Shown: positions 6,434 to 16,496, numbered from the stretch's first letter. The stretch is 64,000 nucleotides of DNA from Pararobbsia alpina (GCF_902859895.1 NZ_CADIKM010000003.1:1-64000); one strand, 5' to 3'. Numbers and translations: made by a program. Notes: generated by a model from the letters alone, not told the origin.

Positions 6434-7020
6434 GGTGTGCCTTCGGCACGTTGCCGTTTCAAGGCGCGTGCGTACCAGAAGAATTCGTCGAGGAAACGGT
6501 TGAGCGTGCGCTCGACCCAGTCCGCGGTCGGCTTGCCGTGGGCATCGATTGCATGTTGGATACGAGGAATCGGCATCAGGCTCGGGACGCTCGACATGCC
6601 GAGTTCCGCGAGCGTCATGCGCAACTGCATTGCCGCGCGCACGCCGCCGAACTGGCCCTGTGAATAGCAGACGATGCCGGAGGGGCGCCAGTAATACTCT
6701 TCGAGAAAATGGTCGAGCAGGTTCTTCAGCGCGGCCGGCATGCTGTTGTTGTACTCACCGCTCACGATCAGAAAACCGTCGGCCCGGCGATAGAGCGTCG
6801 CGAGGCGTTCGAGCGCTTCGGGTGCGCTGCCTTTCGGATGTTCCTTGTACATCCGGTCGAGCAAGGGCAGGTCCAGTTCCATCGGGTCGACCAGCACGGC
6901 CTCGTGGCCGCGCTGTTCGAGCGCGTCCACAACGAGGCGCGCGGCGCGGATGCCCTGACGGTCCCTGCGAACCGACCCCAGCAACACCGGGACAGTCAGG
7001 CGGTCTTGCGTCTGGCTCAT
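6427..7020 (-). CDS. NADPH-dependent FMN reductase family protein
   Basis: 197 residues from the ATG at 7020 (MSQTQDRLTVPVLLGSVRRD), preceded by a GGA-rich ribosome binding site; the frame is open further upstream but with unlikely sequence. It has a flavodoxin-like fold: phosphate-binding loop LLGSVRRDRQG at about residues 13-23, and the SGEYNNSMPAALKNLLDH segment typical of the SsuE/ArsH/chromate-reductase group. It would reduce FMN or quinones with NADPH in the cytoplasm. It converges with the LysR gene, the stop codons overlapping by a few bases. The exact substrate cannot be told from sequence. Confidence 0.85.
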   Translation of the reverse strand: MSQTQDRLTVPVLLGSVRRDRQGIRAARLVVDALEQRGHEAVLVDPMELDLPLLDRMYKEHPKGSAPEALERLATLYRRADGFLIVSGEYNNSMPAALKNLLDHFLEEYYWRPSGIVCYSQGQFGGVRAAMQLRMTLAELGMSSVPSLMPIPRIQHAIDAHGKPTADWVERTLNRFLDEFFWYARALKRQRAEGTPY

Positions 7021-7147
7021 GCGGTCCTCCGTCAGAGAAAGAAGGTTTGGCGGATGGCTGCAGCAACAAACAACCCTGTTGGCAGGCCCGATCACACTAA
7101 GCCGTGTCGCCGGGCATCGATGACGGGGTGCTCGTGGCGCGCTGTTC

Positions 7148-7191
7148 ACTCGACCTCGACTCAACCTCGACTTAACCTCGGCTTAACCGCG
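7148..7191. repeat. 11-bp tandem repeat at the 3' end of the ankyrin gene
   Basis: Four consecutive 11-bp units: ACTCGACCTCG, ACTCAACCTCG, ACTTAACCTCG, GCTTAACCGCG. The last unit contains the minus-strand stop codon (TTA at 7183-7185) of the ankyrin-repeat gene, so the array begins inside the coding end and continues downstream. Confidence 0.8.
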
Positions 7192-7734
7192 CCCGAGCTT
7201 TTCCAACTGCGTGGGCGTATCCGGCGCGCCCATGCGGAGCGCGGCGCCGTGCGCGGTGACGCCGCTCGTATCCTGCGCATCGACCTTCGCGCCATGCGCG
7301 ACGAGAAAGTCGACGATCTCGGTGCGGTTGAACATCGCGGCGATCATCAAGGCGGTGCGACCGTCCGGCGAAGCACCCTCGACGTCCGCGCCGTGCTCGA
7401 GCAGAAGCTCGATCATCGAGAGGTTGCCTTTGAAGGCCGCCCCCGCGATCGGCGTCTGACCATTTTTGTTGCGCAGGTCCGGATCGGCCTTGTGAGCCAG
7501 CAAGACCCGTACCGCGTCGAGATGACCGTGATAGCTCGCGAGCATCAAGAGGCTGTCGCCTTTTTCGTTGCGCAGGTTCGGCGGCAGGCCCTTGTCGAGC
7601 AACTGGTCCAGCATGCCGGCGTCGCCTGCGCGCGCGAGATCGAACACCTGGCTCGCAAACTCGATCGTCGCGTCGTCGATCTCGGGCGAGGGTGTCGAGT
7701 GTGCCGGGCTGGCCGGCTTCGGTAGGTCTTGCAT
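7183..7734 (-). CDS. ankyrin repeat protein
   Basis: 183 residues. Four ankyrin repeats of about 33 residues span roughly residues 30-175, with clear consensus pieces: NEKGDSLLMLASYHGHLDAV, NKNGQTPIAGAAFKGNLSMI, SPDGRTALMIAAMFNRTEIV and DTSGVTAHGAALRMG. There is no signal peptide or membrane segment, so it is probably a cytoplasmic protein-interaction module. Similar small ankyrin proteins are common single genes in Burkholderia; a partner is not evident here. It lies between two 11-bp tandem repeat arrays. Confidence 0.88.
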   Translation of the reverse strand: MQDLPKPASPAHSTPSPEIDDATIEFASQVFDLARAGDAGMLDQLLDKGLPPNLRNEKGDSLLMLASYHGHLDAVRVLLAHKADPDLRNKNGQTPIAGAAFKGNLSMIELLLEHGADVEGASPDGRTALMIAAMFNRTEIVDFLVAHGAKVDAQDTSGVTAHGAALRMGAPDTPTQLEKLGRG

Positions 7735-7868
7735 ATTGGGCTCCCGGGAAACATGTGCGTGAGGCGCTGTGCCTGCCTCATGACATCATAGCTTCGTGCC
7801 GCCTGCTTCGTCTGTGTCGCACGGCTGAGCCTGAGTACACACAGGGTCCATGGAGGAGCCTTGCAGGG

Positions 7869-8002
7869 GCTCAAGCAGGTTCAGACAGGCTTTGGCAGGG
7901 CTCGGACAGCGCTCGGACGGGGCTCAGGTGGGACTCGGACAGGGCTCAGGTAGGGCTCGGACAGGGCTCGGACAGGGCTCAGCCAGGGCTCAAGCCGGGC
8001 TC
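7869..8002. repeat. 11-bp tandem repeat array at the 3' end of the LacI gene
   Basis: About twelve degenerate units. The best-preserved ones from 7900 onward keep an exact 11-bp period (GCTCGGACAGG and variants GCTCAGGTAGG, GCTCAGCCAGG, GCTCAAGCCGG). The array runs into the last codons and stop (7990-7992) of the minus-strand LacI gene. It fills most of the 255-bp space between that gene and the ankyrin gene. Confidence 0.85.
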
Positions 8003-9045
8003 TTCGCGCGGCTGCGCGGCTTGGCGCGCACCTGCGCGACCGATGCGCGCATCGAGACCGACACGGGAAACTGGCGAACCACCGGCTGCCCCACGCCATA
8101 GCATTCATTGATCAACCAGCGCACGGCGTTCGACGTGACCTCGTACATCGGAATATGCACCGAGGTCAGGGTCGGCGCGGTATGCGCGGCCGCGTCGACA
8201 TCGTCGTAGCCGATGACCGAGAGCTCGTGCGGTACCGATACACCGGTTTGCCGGAGATAGGACAGCGCACCGATCGCCATATCGTCGTTCGCGCAGAAAA
8301 GGCCCGTGAACGACAGGCCCAGCCCGGCGAACGCCTTCATCGCCTGCCAGCCGCCATCGGGCGTGAAATTACCCTCGACGACCGGCACGCCCGCGGGATC
8401 GATGCCATGCGAGGCGACTTCGGTGAGAAAGCCGTTGACCCGGTCGACGTTGTCGGGTGCGCTCTTCGGGCCGGCCATCACGGCGAGCTTTCGGTGCCCG
8501 TGGTCGAGCAGCGTCCGTGCGGCCAGCATGCCGCCATAGGTGTGGTCGACAGAGAAGCACGCGTCGCGCATGCGCTCGAAATTGCGGTTCAGCAACGCGA
8601 CCTTCGGCATGCGCTGCTGGATCCGCACGACATCCTCATCATGGAGATCGTGGCTGATCACGATGATGCCATCGCAGTCGCGCTGAATCAGGAAATCGAT
8701 TGCGTCCAGCGCCTGCTCGCGTCCGTCGCCTTCGCCGCTGCCGTTCGCGACCACCATATGGCGGTGCACGGCGCGCAACTCGTTGTCGGTCGTCTCGAGG
8801 ATGGTGCCGTAGAAATTGCCGCGGAACGACGGCACGAACAGGCCGATCACGCCGAGCGATTGCATCGACAGGGCGCGTGCGATCGAGGAGGGCCGGAAAT
8901 CGAGCGCGGCTATCGCTGCGCGCACGCGTGCGGCCGCTTCCGGTGAAACCGACCCCTTGCCGGAAATGGCGCGCGATGCCGTGCCCACCCCGACTCCGGC
9001 CAGCCTTGCCACATCCTTGATGGTTGCCACGCGCTCTCCTGTCAC
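7990..9045 (-). CDS. LacI family transcriptional regulator
   Basis: 351 residues. The N-terminal helix-turn-helix (ATIKDVARLAGVGVGTASRAI, residues 7-27) and hinge helix (FRPSSIARALSM) are typical of LacI/GalR regulators. A periplasmic-binding-protein-like effector domain follows (residues 62-340; VIGYDDVDAAAHTAPTLTSVH near the C-terminal end). It is the last gene downstream of a sugar ABC transporter operon. A palindrome of LacI-operator type stands before the first gene of that operon, so it is the obvious candidate regulator, with a sugar or beta-glucoside as inducer. The C-terminus runs into a tandem repeat. Confidence 0.92.
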   Translation of the reverse strand: MTGERVATIKDVARLAGVGVGTASRAISGKGSVSPEAAARVRAAIAALDFRPSSIARALSMQSLGVIGLFVPSFRGNFYGTILETTDNELRAVHRHMVVANGSGEGDGREQALDAIDFLIQRDCDGIIVISHDLHDEDVVRIQQRMPKVALLNRNFERMRDACFSVDHTYGGMLAARTLLDHGHRKLAVMAGPKSAPDNVDRVNGFLTEVASHGIDPAGVPVVEGNFTPDGGWQAMKAFAGLGLSFTGLFCANDDMAIGALSYLRQTGVSVPHELSVIGYDDVDAAAHTAPTLTSVHIPMYEVTSNAVRWLINECYGVGQPVVRQFPVSVSMRASVAQVRAKPRSRAKSPA

Positions 9046-9254
9046 CGCTCCGGGGGGCGGCTGGCGCCTTTGCTCCGGGCAAAATGGGGCGATTATATTT
9101 CGCTCGCCCCGCGCCGGTAGTCAAAAAATAGTCGGATCATCGACGCCCGGCCGTGCGCGCCGCGCCAATGCGGCACACGCCCAGCCCCCGGCCAGGCAGG
9201 TCAGCCTGCCGGACCCGGGATCCGGCGGCCGCTCTGTGGCGGCGCAGCCCGTGT

Positions 9255-10331
<1,077 letters not shown>

Positions 10332-10334
10332 GAG

Positions 10335-11288
10335 CTAGCCCTTCACTGCGCCTGAGGCGATGCCGCGAACAAACCAGCGGCCCGAAACCAGATAGATCAG
10401 AAGCGGCACCATCGACGTCAGGATGGTCGCTGCCATGTTGACGTTATAGAGCCGCTCGCCGGTCGTCGTGTTGATGATGTTGTTGAGCTGCACGGTCATC
10501 GGCAGGTTGGCCTGCCCCGCGAAGACGAGCCCGAGGATGAAGTCGTTCCAGATCGCGGTGACCTGCATGATGACCGCGACGATGATGATCGGTGTCGACA
10601 TCGGCAGCATCAGCTGGAAGAAGATCCGGAAGAACCCGCCGCCGTCGATTCGTGCGGCCTTGAACAGCTCGTTCGGGATCGTCGCGTAATAGTTGCGGAA
10701 CAACAGCGTCATGATCGGCATGCCGAACACGGTGTGGATCAACACGATGCCGGGCAGCGAGCTGAACAGGTGCACGCTCGCCAGCACGCGGACCATCGGG
10801 TAGATCATGACCTGCAGCGGGATGAATGCGCCCATCAGCAAGATCGCAAACAGGATGGTCGCGCCGCGCGCCCGCCAGAACGACAGGGCATAGCCGTTGA
10901 GCGCGCCGAAGAAGATCGAGAAGATCGTGCTCGGCACGACGATCTTGACCGAGTTCCAGAAGCCGACCTGGATGCCGTGGCAGGCGAGGCCGGTACAGGC
11001 TTCGGTCCAGGCCGAGCGCCATGGTTCGAACGTCAGGTGCATCGGTATGGCGAACAGATTGCCGAGCCGGATCTCGTCCATCGGCTTGAGCGAGGTCGTC
11101 ATCATCACGTAGAGCGGGATCAGGAAAAACACTGCCGCCGTGACGAGGAAGGCGTAGACCCCGATGCGCGCTGGCGTGAGGCGCGGCCGGCGGCCGCGCT
11201 GGGCTTGCGCCGACTCGCGCACGGGCGCGGTCATGCCGGGTACGGTGGCTTGACTCATTTTTTGGGTGTCCCCTATTGCTTCGCTCAT
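10335..11288 (-). CDS. sugar ABC transporter permease (MalG type)
   Basis: 317 residues from the ATG at 11288, which overlaps the upstream permease stop (ATGA), indicating translational coupling. An in-frame ATG ten codons later (MSQATVPGM) is an alternative. About six transmembrane helices; the first begins near VYAFLVTAAVFFLIPLYVM. The cytoplasmic EAA loop (ELFKAARIDGGGFFRIFFQL) that contacts the ATPase is clear. It forms the inner-membrane channel with the MalF-type partner. Confidence 0.92.
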   Translation of the reverse strand: MSEAIGDTQKMSQATVPGMTAPVRESAQAQRGRRPRLTPARIGVYAFLVTAAVFFLIPLYVMMTTSLKPMDEIRLGNLFAIPMHLTFEPWRSAWTEACTGLACHGIQVGFWNSVKIVVPSTIFSIFFGALNGYALSFWRARGATILFAILLMGAFIPLQVMIYPMVRVLASVHLFSSLPGIVLIHTVFGMPIMTLLFRNYYATIPNELFKAARIDGGGFFRIFFQLMLPMSTPIIIVAVIMQVTAIWNDFILGLVFAGQANLPMTVQLNNIINTTTGERLYNVNMAATILTSMVPLLIYLVSGRWFVRGIASGAVKG

Positions 11289-12181
11289 CCCGCCTCCTTG
11301 AGCCGCATTGCCTGGCGGCGCACGTAGAAAACCGGCACGACGATTGCCAGCACGGTCAGCAGCATGACGATTGACGCCGCCGAGGCGAGCCCGAGGTTCG
11401 CGCGGCCGAACAGGTAATCCATGATGAACTTGGCCGGTACCTCGCTTGCGGTACCGGGGCCGCCCTGCGTCATCGCGACCACCGCGTCGTACAGCTTGAC
11501 GACGGCAACGAACAGCAATACGAAGGCGGTCGCAAACGACGCTCCAAGCATCGGCATGACGATGCTCACGTAGACGCGCCAGCGCGGAATGCCATCGATG
11601 CGCGCGGCCTTCCAGATTTCCTCGTCGATGCCGCGCAGCCCCGCGAGCAGCAGCGCCATCACGAGGCCCGACGCCTGCCAGACCGCGGCCAGGACGATCG
11701 TATAGATGACCTTGTCCTGGCTGACGATCCAGTCGAACTGGAAGCCCGTGACGCCGAGCTTGCGGATCACCGACTGCAGGCCGAGCGTCGGGTTGAGCAT
11801 CCATTGCCAGACGAGCCCGGTCGCGACGAAGGACATCGCATAGGGGTAGAGGAAAATCGTGCGCATCACGCCTTCGCCCGTGATCTTCTGGTCGATGAAG
11901 ACAGCGAGCAGGAAGCCGATGACGAGGCAGGCGACGATGAACAGCAGCCCATAGATCACGATGTTCTGCAGCGACACCATCCAGCGGTCGTTATTGAACA
12001 GACGCACGTATTGGGTGAGGCCAACAAAATCGTTCGAGGGAAAGGTGTGCGAACTGCTCAAGGAGATCTTGGCGCTCCATACCATCGTGCCGAGGTAGAC
12101 GAACACGACGGTCAGGGCCATCGGTATCAACGCCACGTAGGCCGTCCACGGGTAGCGCTGTTTGCGAGGCATTTTGGCCAC
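11285..12181 (-). CDS. sugar ABC transporter permease (MalF type)
   Basis: 298 residues if translation starts at the GTG at 12181, which has GGAGG correctly spaced upstream; ATG at 12172 (MPRKQRYPW) is the alternative, and the frame is open to 12223. Six transmembrane helices, with the EAA motif EIWKAARIDGIPRWRVYVSIV facing the ATPase. It is coupled to the downstream permease by an ATGA overlap. The 174-bp gap before it (from the binding-protein stop) holds a strong hairpin that could lower permease expression relative to the binding protein. Confidence 0.9.
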   Translation of the reverse strand: MAKMPRKQRYPWTAYVALIPMALTVVFVYLGTMVWSAKISLSSSHTFPSNDFVGLTQYVRLFNNDRWMVSLQNIVIYGLLFIVACLVIGFLLAVFIDQKITGEGVMRTIFLYPYAMSFVATGLVWQWMLNPTLGLQSVIRKLGVTGFQFDWIVSQDKVIYTIVLAAVWQASGLVMALLLAGLRGIDEEIWKAARIDGIPRWRVYVSIVMPMLGASFATAFVLLFVAVVKLYDAVVAMTQGGPGTASEVPAKFIMDYLFGRANLGLASAASIVMLLTVLAIVVPVFYVRRQAMRLKEAG

Positions 12182-12271
12182 AACATCCTCCGGGTCAAAC
12201 CATTTACAGGGATACGAACACAAGAATGCAGAGACAAATACGGCGAGCCGGGGAATCCTGCCGGCTGGCCG

Positions 12272-12296
12272 GGGCGCCGCTCGTGGAGCGGCGCCC
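12272..12296 (-). promoter_or_regulatory. intercistronic hairpin between binding-protein and permease genes
   Basis: A perfect 11-bp stem, GGGCGCCGCTC (12272-12282) with GAGCGGCGCCC (12286-12296), and a 3-base loop. No T-run follows on the minus strand, so it is more like an RNA-stabilising or attenuating element than a full terminator. It sits about 60 bp after the binding-protein stop codon. Confidence 0.6.
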
Positions 12297-12355
12297 TTAC
12301 TGCCTGAAGCTTTCAGACTCGACTACGGACTGCTCAAGCTTTCCGCACGCTTCGC

Positions 12356-13606
12356 TCAGGCACCCTTGACGGCGCTGGCGAAGGCCTTCTGTGCATCGTC
12401 GACCGATTGGTTCTTGTTCCAGAAGTTGGTCACGACGTCCTGCAGCGCACCGGCGAGGTCGGGCGACATCAGCATTTCCGCATTCGGCAGCTGACGCGAC
12501 TTGTCCTTCATCGCGGTGAGCCCTGCTTGCGCGCAGACGTCGAGCTTCGACGCGTCGACGTCGGCACGAACCGGGATCGAACCCTTCTTCGCGCTGAACG
12601 CGACCTGCGCCGCGGGCGAGGTCATCACGGTGGCCAGCAGTTGCTGCGCCTTGATCGCCTCCGCATTATCCGTCTTCGGGAACACGAATACATCCCCCGC
12701 GACGATATACGGCGCCTTCGGACCGAAGCCCGGCAGGCAGCCATAGTCCTTGCCCGCGCTTTGATTCGCGGCGATGAACTCACCCTTGGCCCAGTCGCCC
12801 ATGATCTGCACGCCGGCCTTGCCGCTGATTACGAGTGCGGTCGCATCGTTCCAGTTGCGGCCCGGCGAGCCTTGATCGACATAGTTGTGCAGCTTCTTGA
12901 ACTCGGTCAGCACGTTCTTGAACGCGGGGGAGTTCACGGCATTCACGTCGTGGTCGCGATAGACCTTGAGGTAGAGATCCGGACCGCCGACATCGGCGAG
13001 CACCGCGTCGAACGTGATCTTTTCCTGCCACGGCTGGCCGCCGAGCGCGAGCGGAATGATGCCCGCGGCCTTGAGCTTGTCGAGGTCGGCCATCAATTCG
13101 GCGAAGTTCTTCGGGTCACTCGTGATGCCGGCCTTCTGGAAGGCGGGCTTCGAGTAGAAGAACCATGCCGGCATGTGAATGTCGACCGGCGCTGCATACC
13201 AGTGGCCCTTGAACTTGATGCTGTCGATCACCGGCTGCGGCAGGATCTTGTCCCAGTTTTGCTTCGCGGCGACTTCGTCGACGTTGTTCAGCAGGCCCTG
13301 GTCCACGATGTCGTGGAACTGCTTCGATGTGTTGAACTGGGCTGCGGTGGGGGGATCGCCGCCGATGATGCGGTTGATCGCGGCCGCGCGCGCCTGCTCG
13401 CCGCCTGCGATCGCGTTGTCGATCCACAGACCGCCCGCCTTGTTGTAGGCATCGGCGTATTCCTTGATCGCGGCGGATTCACCGCCCGAAGTCCACCAGT
13501 GGATCACGGTGGCCTTGAGCGGTTCAGCGTGAGCCACGGCGCTCGCGCCGAGGACCAGCGCGACCCCGGCGGCTATCGTTGTCAGCTTTCTTCTTGCCTT
13601 GAACAT
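12356..13606 (-). CDS. sugar ABC transporter substrate-binding protein
   Basis: 416 residues with a Sec signal peptide (MFKARRKLTTIAAGVALVLG, cleavage after AHA near residue 27). The mature protein starts EPLKATVIHWWTSGGESAAI, typical of family-1 extracellular solute-binding proteins, and includes the domain-hinge stretch HMPAWFFYSKPAFQKAGI. It captures the sugar in the periplasm for the MalF/MalG-type channel downstream. A strong AGGAGG ribosome binding site precedes the ATG. The neighbouring GH1 gene suggests a beta-glucoside, cellobiose or glucose ligand; this is inference. Confidence 0.92.
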   Translation of the reverse strand: MFKARRKLTTIAAGVALVLGASAVAHAEPLKATVIHWWTSGGESAAIKEYADAYNKAGGLWIDNAIAGGEQARAAAINRIIGGDPPTAAQFNTSKQFHDIVDQGLLNNVDEVAAKQNWDKILPQPVIDSIKFKGHWYAAPVDIHMPAWFFYSKPAFQKAGITSDPKNFAELMADLDKLKAAGIIPLALGGQPWQEKITFDAVLADVGGPDLYLKVYRDHDVNAVNSPAFKNVLTEFKKLHNYVDQGSPGRNWNDATALVISGKAGVQIMGDWAKGEFIAANQSAGKDYGCLPGFGPKAPYIVAGDVFVFPKTDNAEAIKAQQLLATVMTSPAAQVAFSAKKGSIPVRADVDASKLDVCAQAGLTAMKDKSRQLPNAEMLMSPDLAGALQDVVTNFWNKNQSVDDAQKAFASAVKGA

Positions 13607-13678
13607 TCAGACCTCCTCCGTTGTAAGCCGCAGACTGACAGGCGGAGCCTGCCGCCAGCGTGTGGTGTTACAGCAATA

Positions 13679-15082
13679 TCAAGACTGAGCGCGGCGATCC
13701 GCGAGGAACTTTGCGACGAGTTGAGCGCTGCGCTTGAGCGTGCGCTTCTGGGTCTGGTAGTCGACATGGACGATGCCGAAGCGGCGTTCGTACCCGAAAG
13801 CCCATTCGAAATTGTCCATCAGCGACCAGATGAAATAGCCGCGGATATCGACGCCGGCCTTCGCCGCTGTATCGACGGCCGCGAGGTGGCGGTTCAGGAA
13901 CGACAGACGCTGGTTGTCGATGACTTCGCCATCGACCACTTGGTCGTCCGAGGCCATGCCGTTCTCGGTGATATAGATCGGGGGCAGATTCGGGTAGGTC
14001 TTGTGAAAGCCGATCAGCAGCTCCTGCAGGCCCAGCGGATAGACTTCCCAGCCCATCTGCGTGCGTTCGACGCCCGCGGGCGGCGCTTCGACAAAGCCGT
14101 GCGCGCCGTCGCTCTTCACATTCGTGCGGAAGTAGTAGTTGAGGCCGAGGAAGTCGAGCGGCGCGCCGATCGTTTCGAGATCGCCTTCCAGCACGAGGGG
14201 TTCGGCACCCGGCCACAGTTCGAACAGGTCCTGCGGAATCTGCTTCTTGAGCAGCGGGTCGAGAACCCACGCGTTGTGCTGGACTTCGAACAGGTGCGCG
14301 GCGCGCTGGTCGGCGGCGCTGTCGGTGTTCGCGGTGCCGCGGCCGACGTTGGCCACGATGCCGACCTGCGAGCCCGGATCGTTCTTGCGCAGGATCGGTA
14401 CCGCGAGGCCGTGGCCCAGCAGCAGGTGGTGCATGGCCTGGGGCGCGTAGCGGATATTCGTGCGACCCGGCGCGTGATGACCGCTCGCATAGCCGAGGAA
14501 TGCCGAGCACCACGGCTCGTTGAGCGTCATCCACGCATCGACCTTGCCCGCGAGCTCGCGGCTCATCAACTCGGCATAGTCGGCGAAGCGATAAGCGGTG
14601 TCACGGTTGAGCCAGCCGCCGCGATCTTCGAGATATTGCGGCAGATCCCAGTGATAGAGCGTGACGAAGGTCTTCAGGCCCTTGGCCTTGAGGCCGTCGA
14701 GCAGGGTCTTGTAGAAGTCGATGCCTTTGCGGTTCGGCTTGCCGTTCTCGTCCATCACGCGCGGCCACGCGATCGACAGGCGATAGCCGTCGACATTCAA
14801 CGAGGACAGCAGCTCGACGTCGGCTTGCCAACGATGGTAGTGATCGCAGGCGAACTCACCGGTGTCGCCGTTCAGGACCTTGCCCGGTGTGGCCGAGAAC
14901 GTATCCCAGATGGAGGGGAGGCGGCCGTCTTCATGGATTGCGCCTTCGATCTGATAAGAGGCGGTCGCCGTGCCGAGCAGAAAGTCCTTGCGCCGCAGAA
15001 TCGAATCGGCCGGTGGGGAGAACGAGTGGTCACCAGCGTTGGGGGAAAGGGGCGCGTCGTTGAACACAAACACTCCTGGCAA
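13679..15082 (-). CDS. GH1 beta-glucosidase
   Basis: 467 residues, the normal length for glycoside hydrolase family 1. The acid/base glutamate is E189 in TLNEPW and the nucleophile is E373 in ITENG. The N-terminal FLLGTATASYQIEGA and the WDLPQYL segment are also family hallmarks. There is no signal peptide, so it works in the cytoplasm on imported beta-glucosides. It is the first gene of the operon with the ABC transporter, 72 bp before the binding-protein gene. A LacI-type operator lies 30 bp upstream of its start. Confidence 0.95.
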   Translation of the reverse strand: MPGVFVFNDAPLSPNAGDHSFSPPADSILRRKDFLLGTATASYQIEGAIHEDGRLPSIWDTFSATPGKVLNGDTGEFACDHYHRWQADVELLSSLNVDGYRLSIAWPRVMDENGKPNRKGIDFYKTLLDGLKAKGLKTFVTLYHWDLPQYLEDRGGWLNRDTAYRFADYAELMSRELAGKVDAWMTLNEPWCSAFLGYASGHHAPGRTNIRYAPQAMHHLLLGHGLAVPILRKNDPGSQVGIVANVGRGTANTDSAADQRAAHLFEVQHNAWVLDPLLKKQIPQDLFELWPGAEPLVLEGDLETIGAPLDFLGLNYYFRTNVKSDGAHGFVEAPPAGVERTQMGWEVYPLGLQELLIGFHKTYPNLPPIYITENGMASDDQVVDGEVIDNQRLSFLNRHLAAVDTAAKAGVDIRGYFIWSLMDNFEWAFGYERRFGIVHVDYQTQKRTLKRSAQLVAKFLADRRAQS

Positions 15083-15111
15083 GGATGATGACTATTGAAG
15101 AAATGAAGGAG

Positions 15112-15127
15112 TTGGAAACGGTTCCAA
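15112..15127. promoter_or_regulatory. LacI-family operator upstream of the beta-glucosidase operon
   Basis: The 16-bp pseudo-palindrome TTGGAAACGGTTCCAA has perfect TTGGAA/TTCCAA arms and a central CG, the hallmark of LacI/GalR operators. It lies 30 bp before the ATG of the first gene of the sugar operon, whose downstream end carries a LacI regulator. Confidence 0.7.
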
Positions 15128-15242
15128 TTGAGACGTGAAAATGTAGCAGGCCGCAAAGAACGGCCTCAATAGGGGTTTCCACAGGGGCTCCTGCGCAGCG
15201 TTTGAAACGCGCTTTGTGTTCGCGCAGTGCCCGCGCGATGGC

Positions 15243-16496
15243 CTAGCGCGCCGGGGTCGGCGTCGTCTTCGGGTTGCCACCCCGTCCGGCTGCTTCGGTG
15301 ACCGGCGGCGTGGCACCGACTACGCGGCCGCCGATGACGGCGACGGCGATCGACGCCAGGAACAGCAGCCCGAATGCAAAACGCAGGCTCAACTGATCGG
15401 CGATGAAGCCGATGACCGGCGGCCCGACCAGGAAGCCCGCATACCCCGCGGTCGCCGTCATCGACACGCCGATCGAAGCCGTGGGACCCGTGCGGCCCGC
15501 CGCGCTGAAGATGATCGGCACGAGGTTCGATACGCCGATGCCGATCAACGCATAGCCGATGCAGGCGACCACGATGGTCGGAAAGGCAATGACGAGTACG
15601 AAGCCCAGGGCCGCGATGCCCCCGCCGATCCACATGGTTTTCTGTTGGCCGAGCCGGCGCACGACCAGATCGCCAACGAGGCGGCAGACAGTCATCGCCA
15701 GTGCGAACGCTGCATAGCCCGTGGCCGCCTGCGCCGCCGTGCCGTGCGCGACGTTGCGCAGGTAGACACCGCTCCAGTCCGTCACGGCCCCTTCGGTCAC
15801 CATGCTCAGACAGGCGACCGCGCCGAGCAGCAGAAGCGCACGATTGCGGAACGTGAACGGGATTTTCTCGTGATGCGTCGGCGGCGCTTCGAAGCCAGGT
15901 CGCAGACCGATCGTTGCGCTCGAGATCACGATCAGCGCGACCAGGGTGGCGGGCAGCGCGAGGCCCGCTCCGACCGACAGCCCCGAGCTCGCGATGAAGC
16001 CGCCGAGCGCGGCACCGATCAGGCCGCCGACGCTCCAGGCGGCGTGGAACGACGACATGATCGGTTTGCCGCCGCGTGTTTCGATATAGCTTGCATGCCC
16101 GTTCATGAGCACATCGGTCGAGCCGTTCGACATGCCGAGCAGGAACAGCGCGATCATCGCGACGGGCAGGCTCGGCGCGTAGCCCGGCAGGCCGAGCAGC
16201 ACGACGAAGAAGAGTGCGGCGCAAAGCGTCGAACGCGGCGTGCCGAAGCGCAGCGCAATGCGGCCCGCAAGCGGCATCGCGACGATGGCGCCGGCGGCGA
16301 AGGCGAGCAGTGCGAGACCGAGGGCACTATCGGATAGCGCGAGATGTTCCTTGATGCGTGGAATCGACGCGGCCCACGCGCCGATACCGACGCCGTTGGC
16401 GAGGAACACGCCGAGGGTCGCGACACGTTCGCGTGCCGGCGTATTGATGCTGTCCGGATCATGCGGGGATGTCGAAGAGGTAGGCCGGCCCGTCAT
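15243..16496 (-). CDS. MFS transporter (YbjJ-like)
   Basis: 417 residues with about 12 hydrophobic helices in two halves. The first helix region (LGVFLANGVGIGAWAASIPRIKEHL) and NGSTDVLMNGHASYIETRGG are typical of the YbjJ-type branch of the major facilitator superfamily. The substrate is unknown. It lies 160 bp upstream of the beta-glucosidase on the same strand, but the LacI operator between them makes co-transcription doubtful. Beyond its start, 252 bp hold only the upstream region of the plus-strand gene at 16749. Confidence 0.85.
   Translation of the reverse strand: MTGRPTSSTSPHDPDSINTPARERVATLGVFLANGVGIGAWAASIPRIKEHLALSDSALGLALLAFAAGAIVAMPLAGRIALRFGTPRSTLCAALFFVVLLGLPGYAPSLPVAMIALFLLGMSNGSTDVLMNGHASYIETRGGKPIMSSFHAAWSVGGLIGAALGGFIASSGLSVGAGLALPATLVALIVISSATIGLRPGFEAPPTHHEKIPFTFRNRALLLLGAVACLSMVTEGAVTDWSGVYLRNVAHGTAAQAATGYAAFALAMTVCRLVGDLVVRRLGQQKTMWIGGGIAALGFVLVIAFPTIVVACIGYALIGIGVSNLVPIIFSAAGRTGPTASIGVSMTATAGYAGFLVGPPVIGFIADQLSLRFAFGLLFLASIAVAVIGGRVVGATPPVTEAAGRGGNPKTTPTPAR

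Noticed and set aside
7869-8002. CRISPR array
   Set aside because: The 11-bp units have no spacers and no cas genes are near; it is a simple tandem repeat.
12407-15088. Plus-strand open frame of 893 codons
   Set aside because: It runs opposite to the binding protein and the GH1 beta-glucosidase, both with clear catalytic or family motifs; no domain is visible in it.
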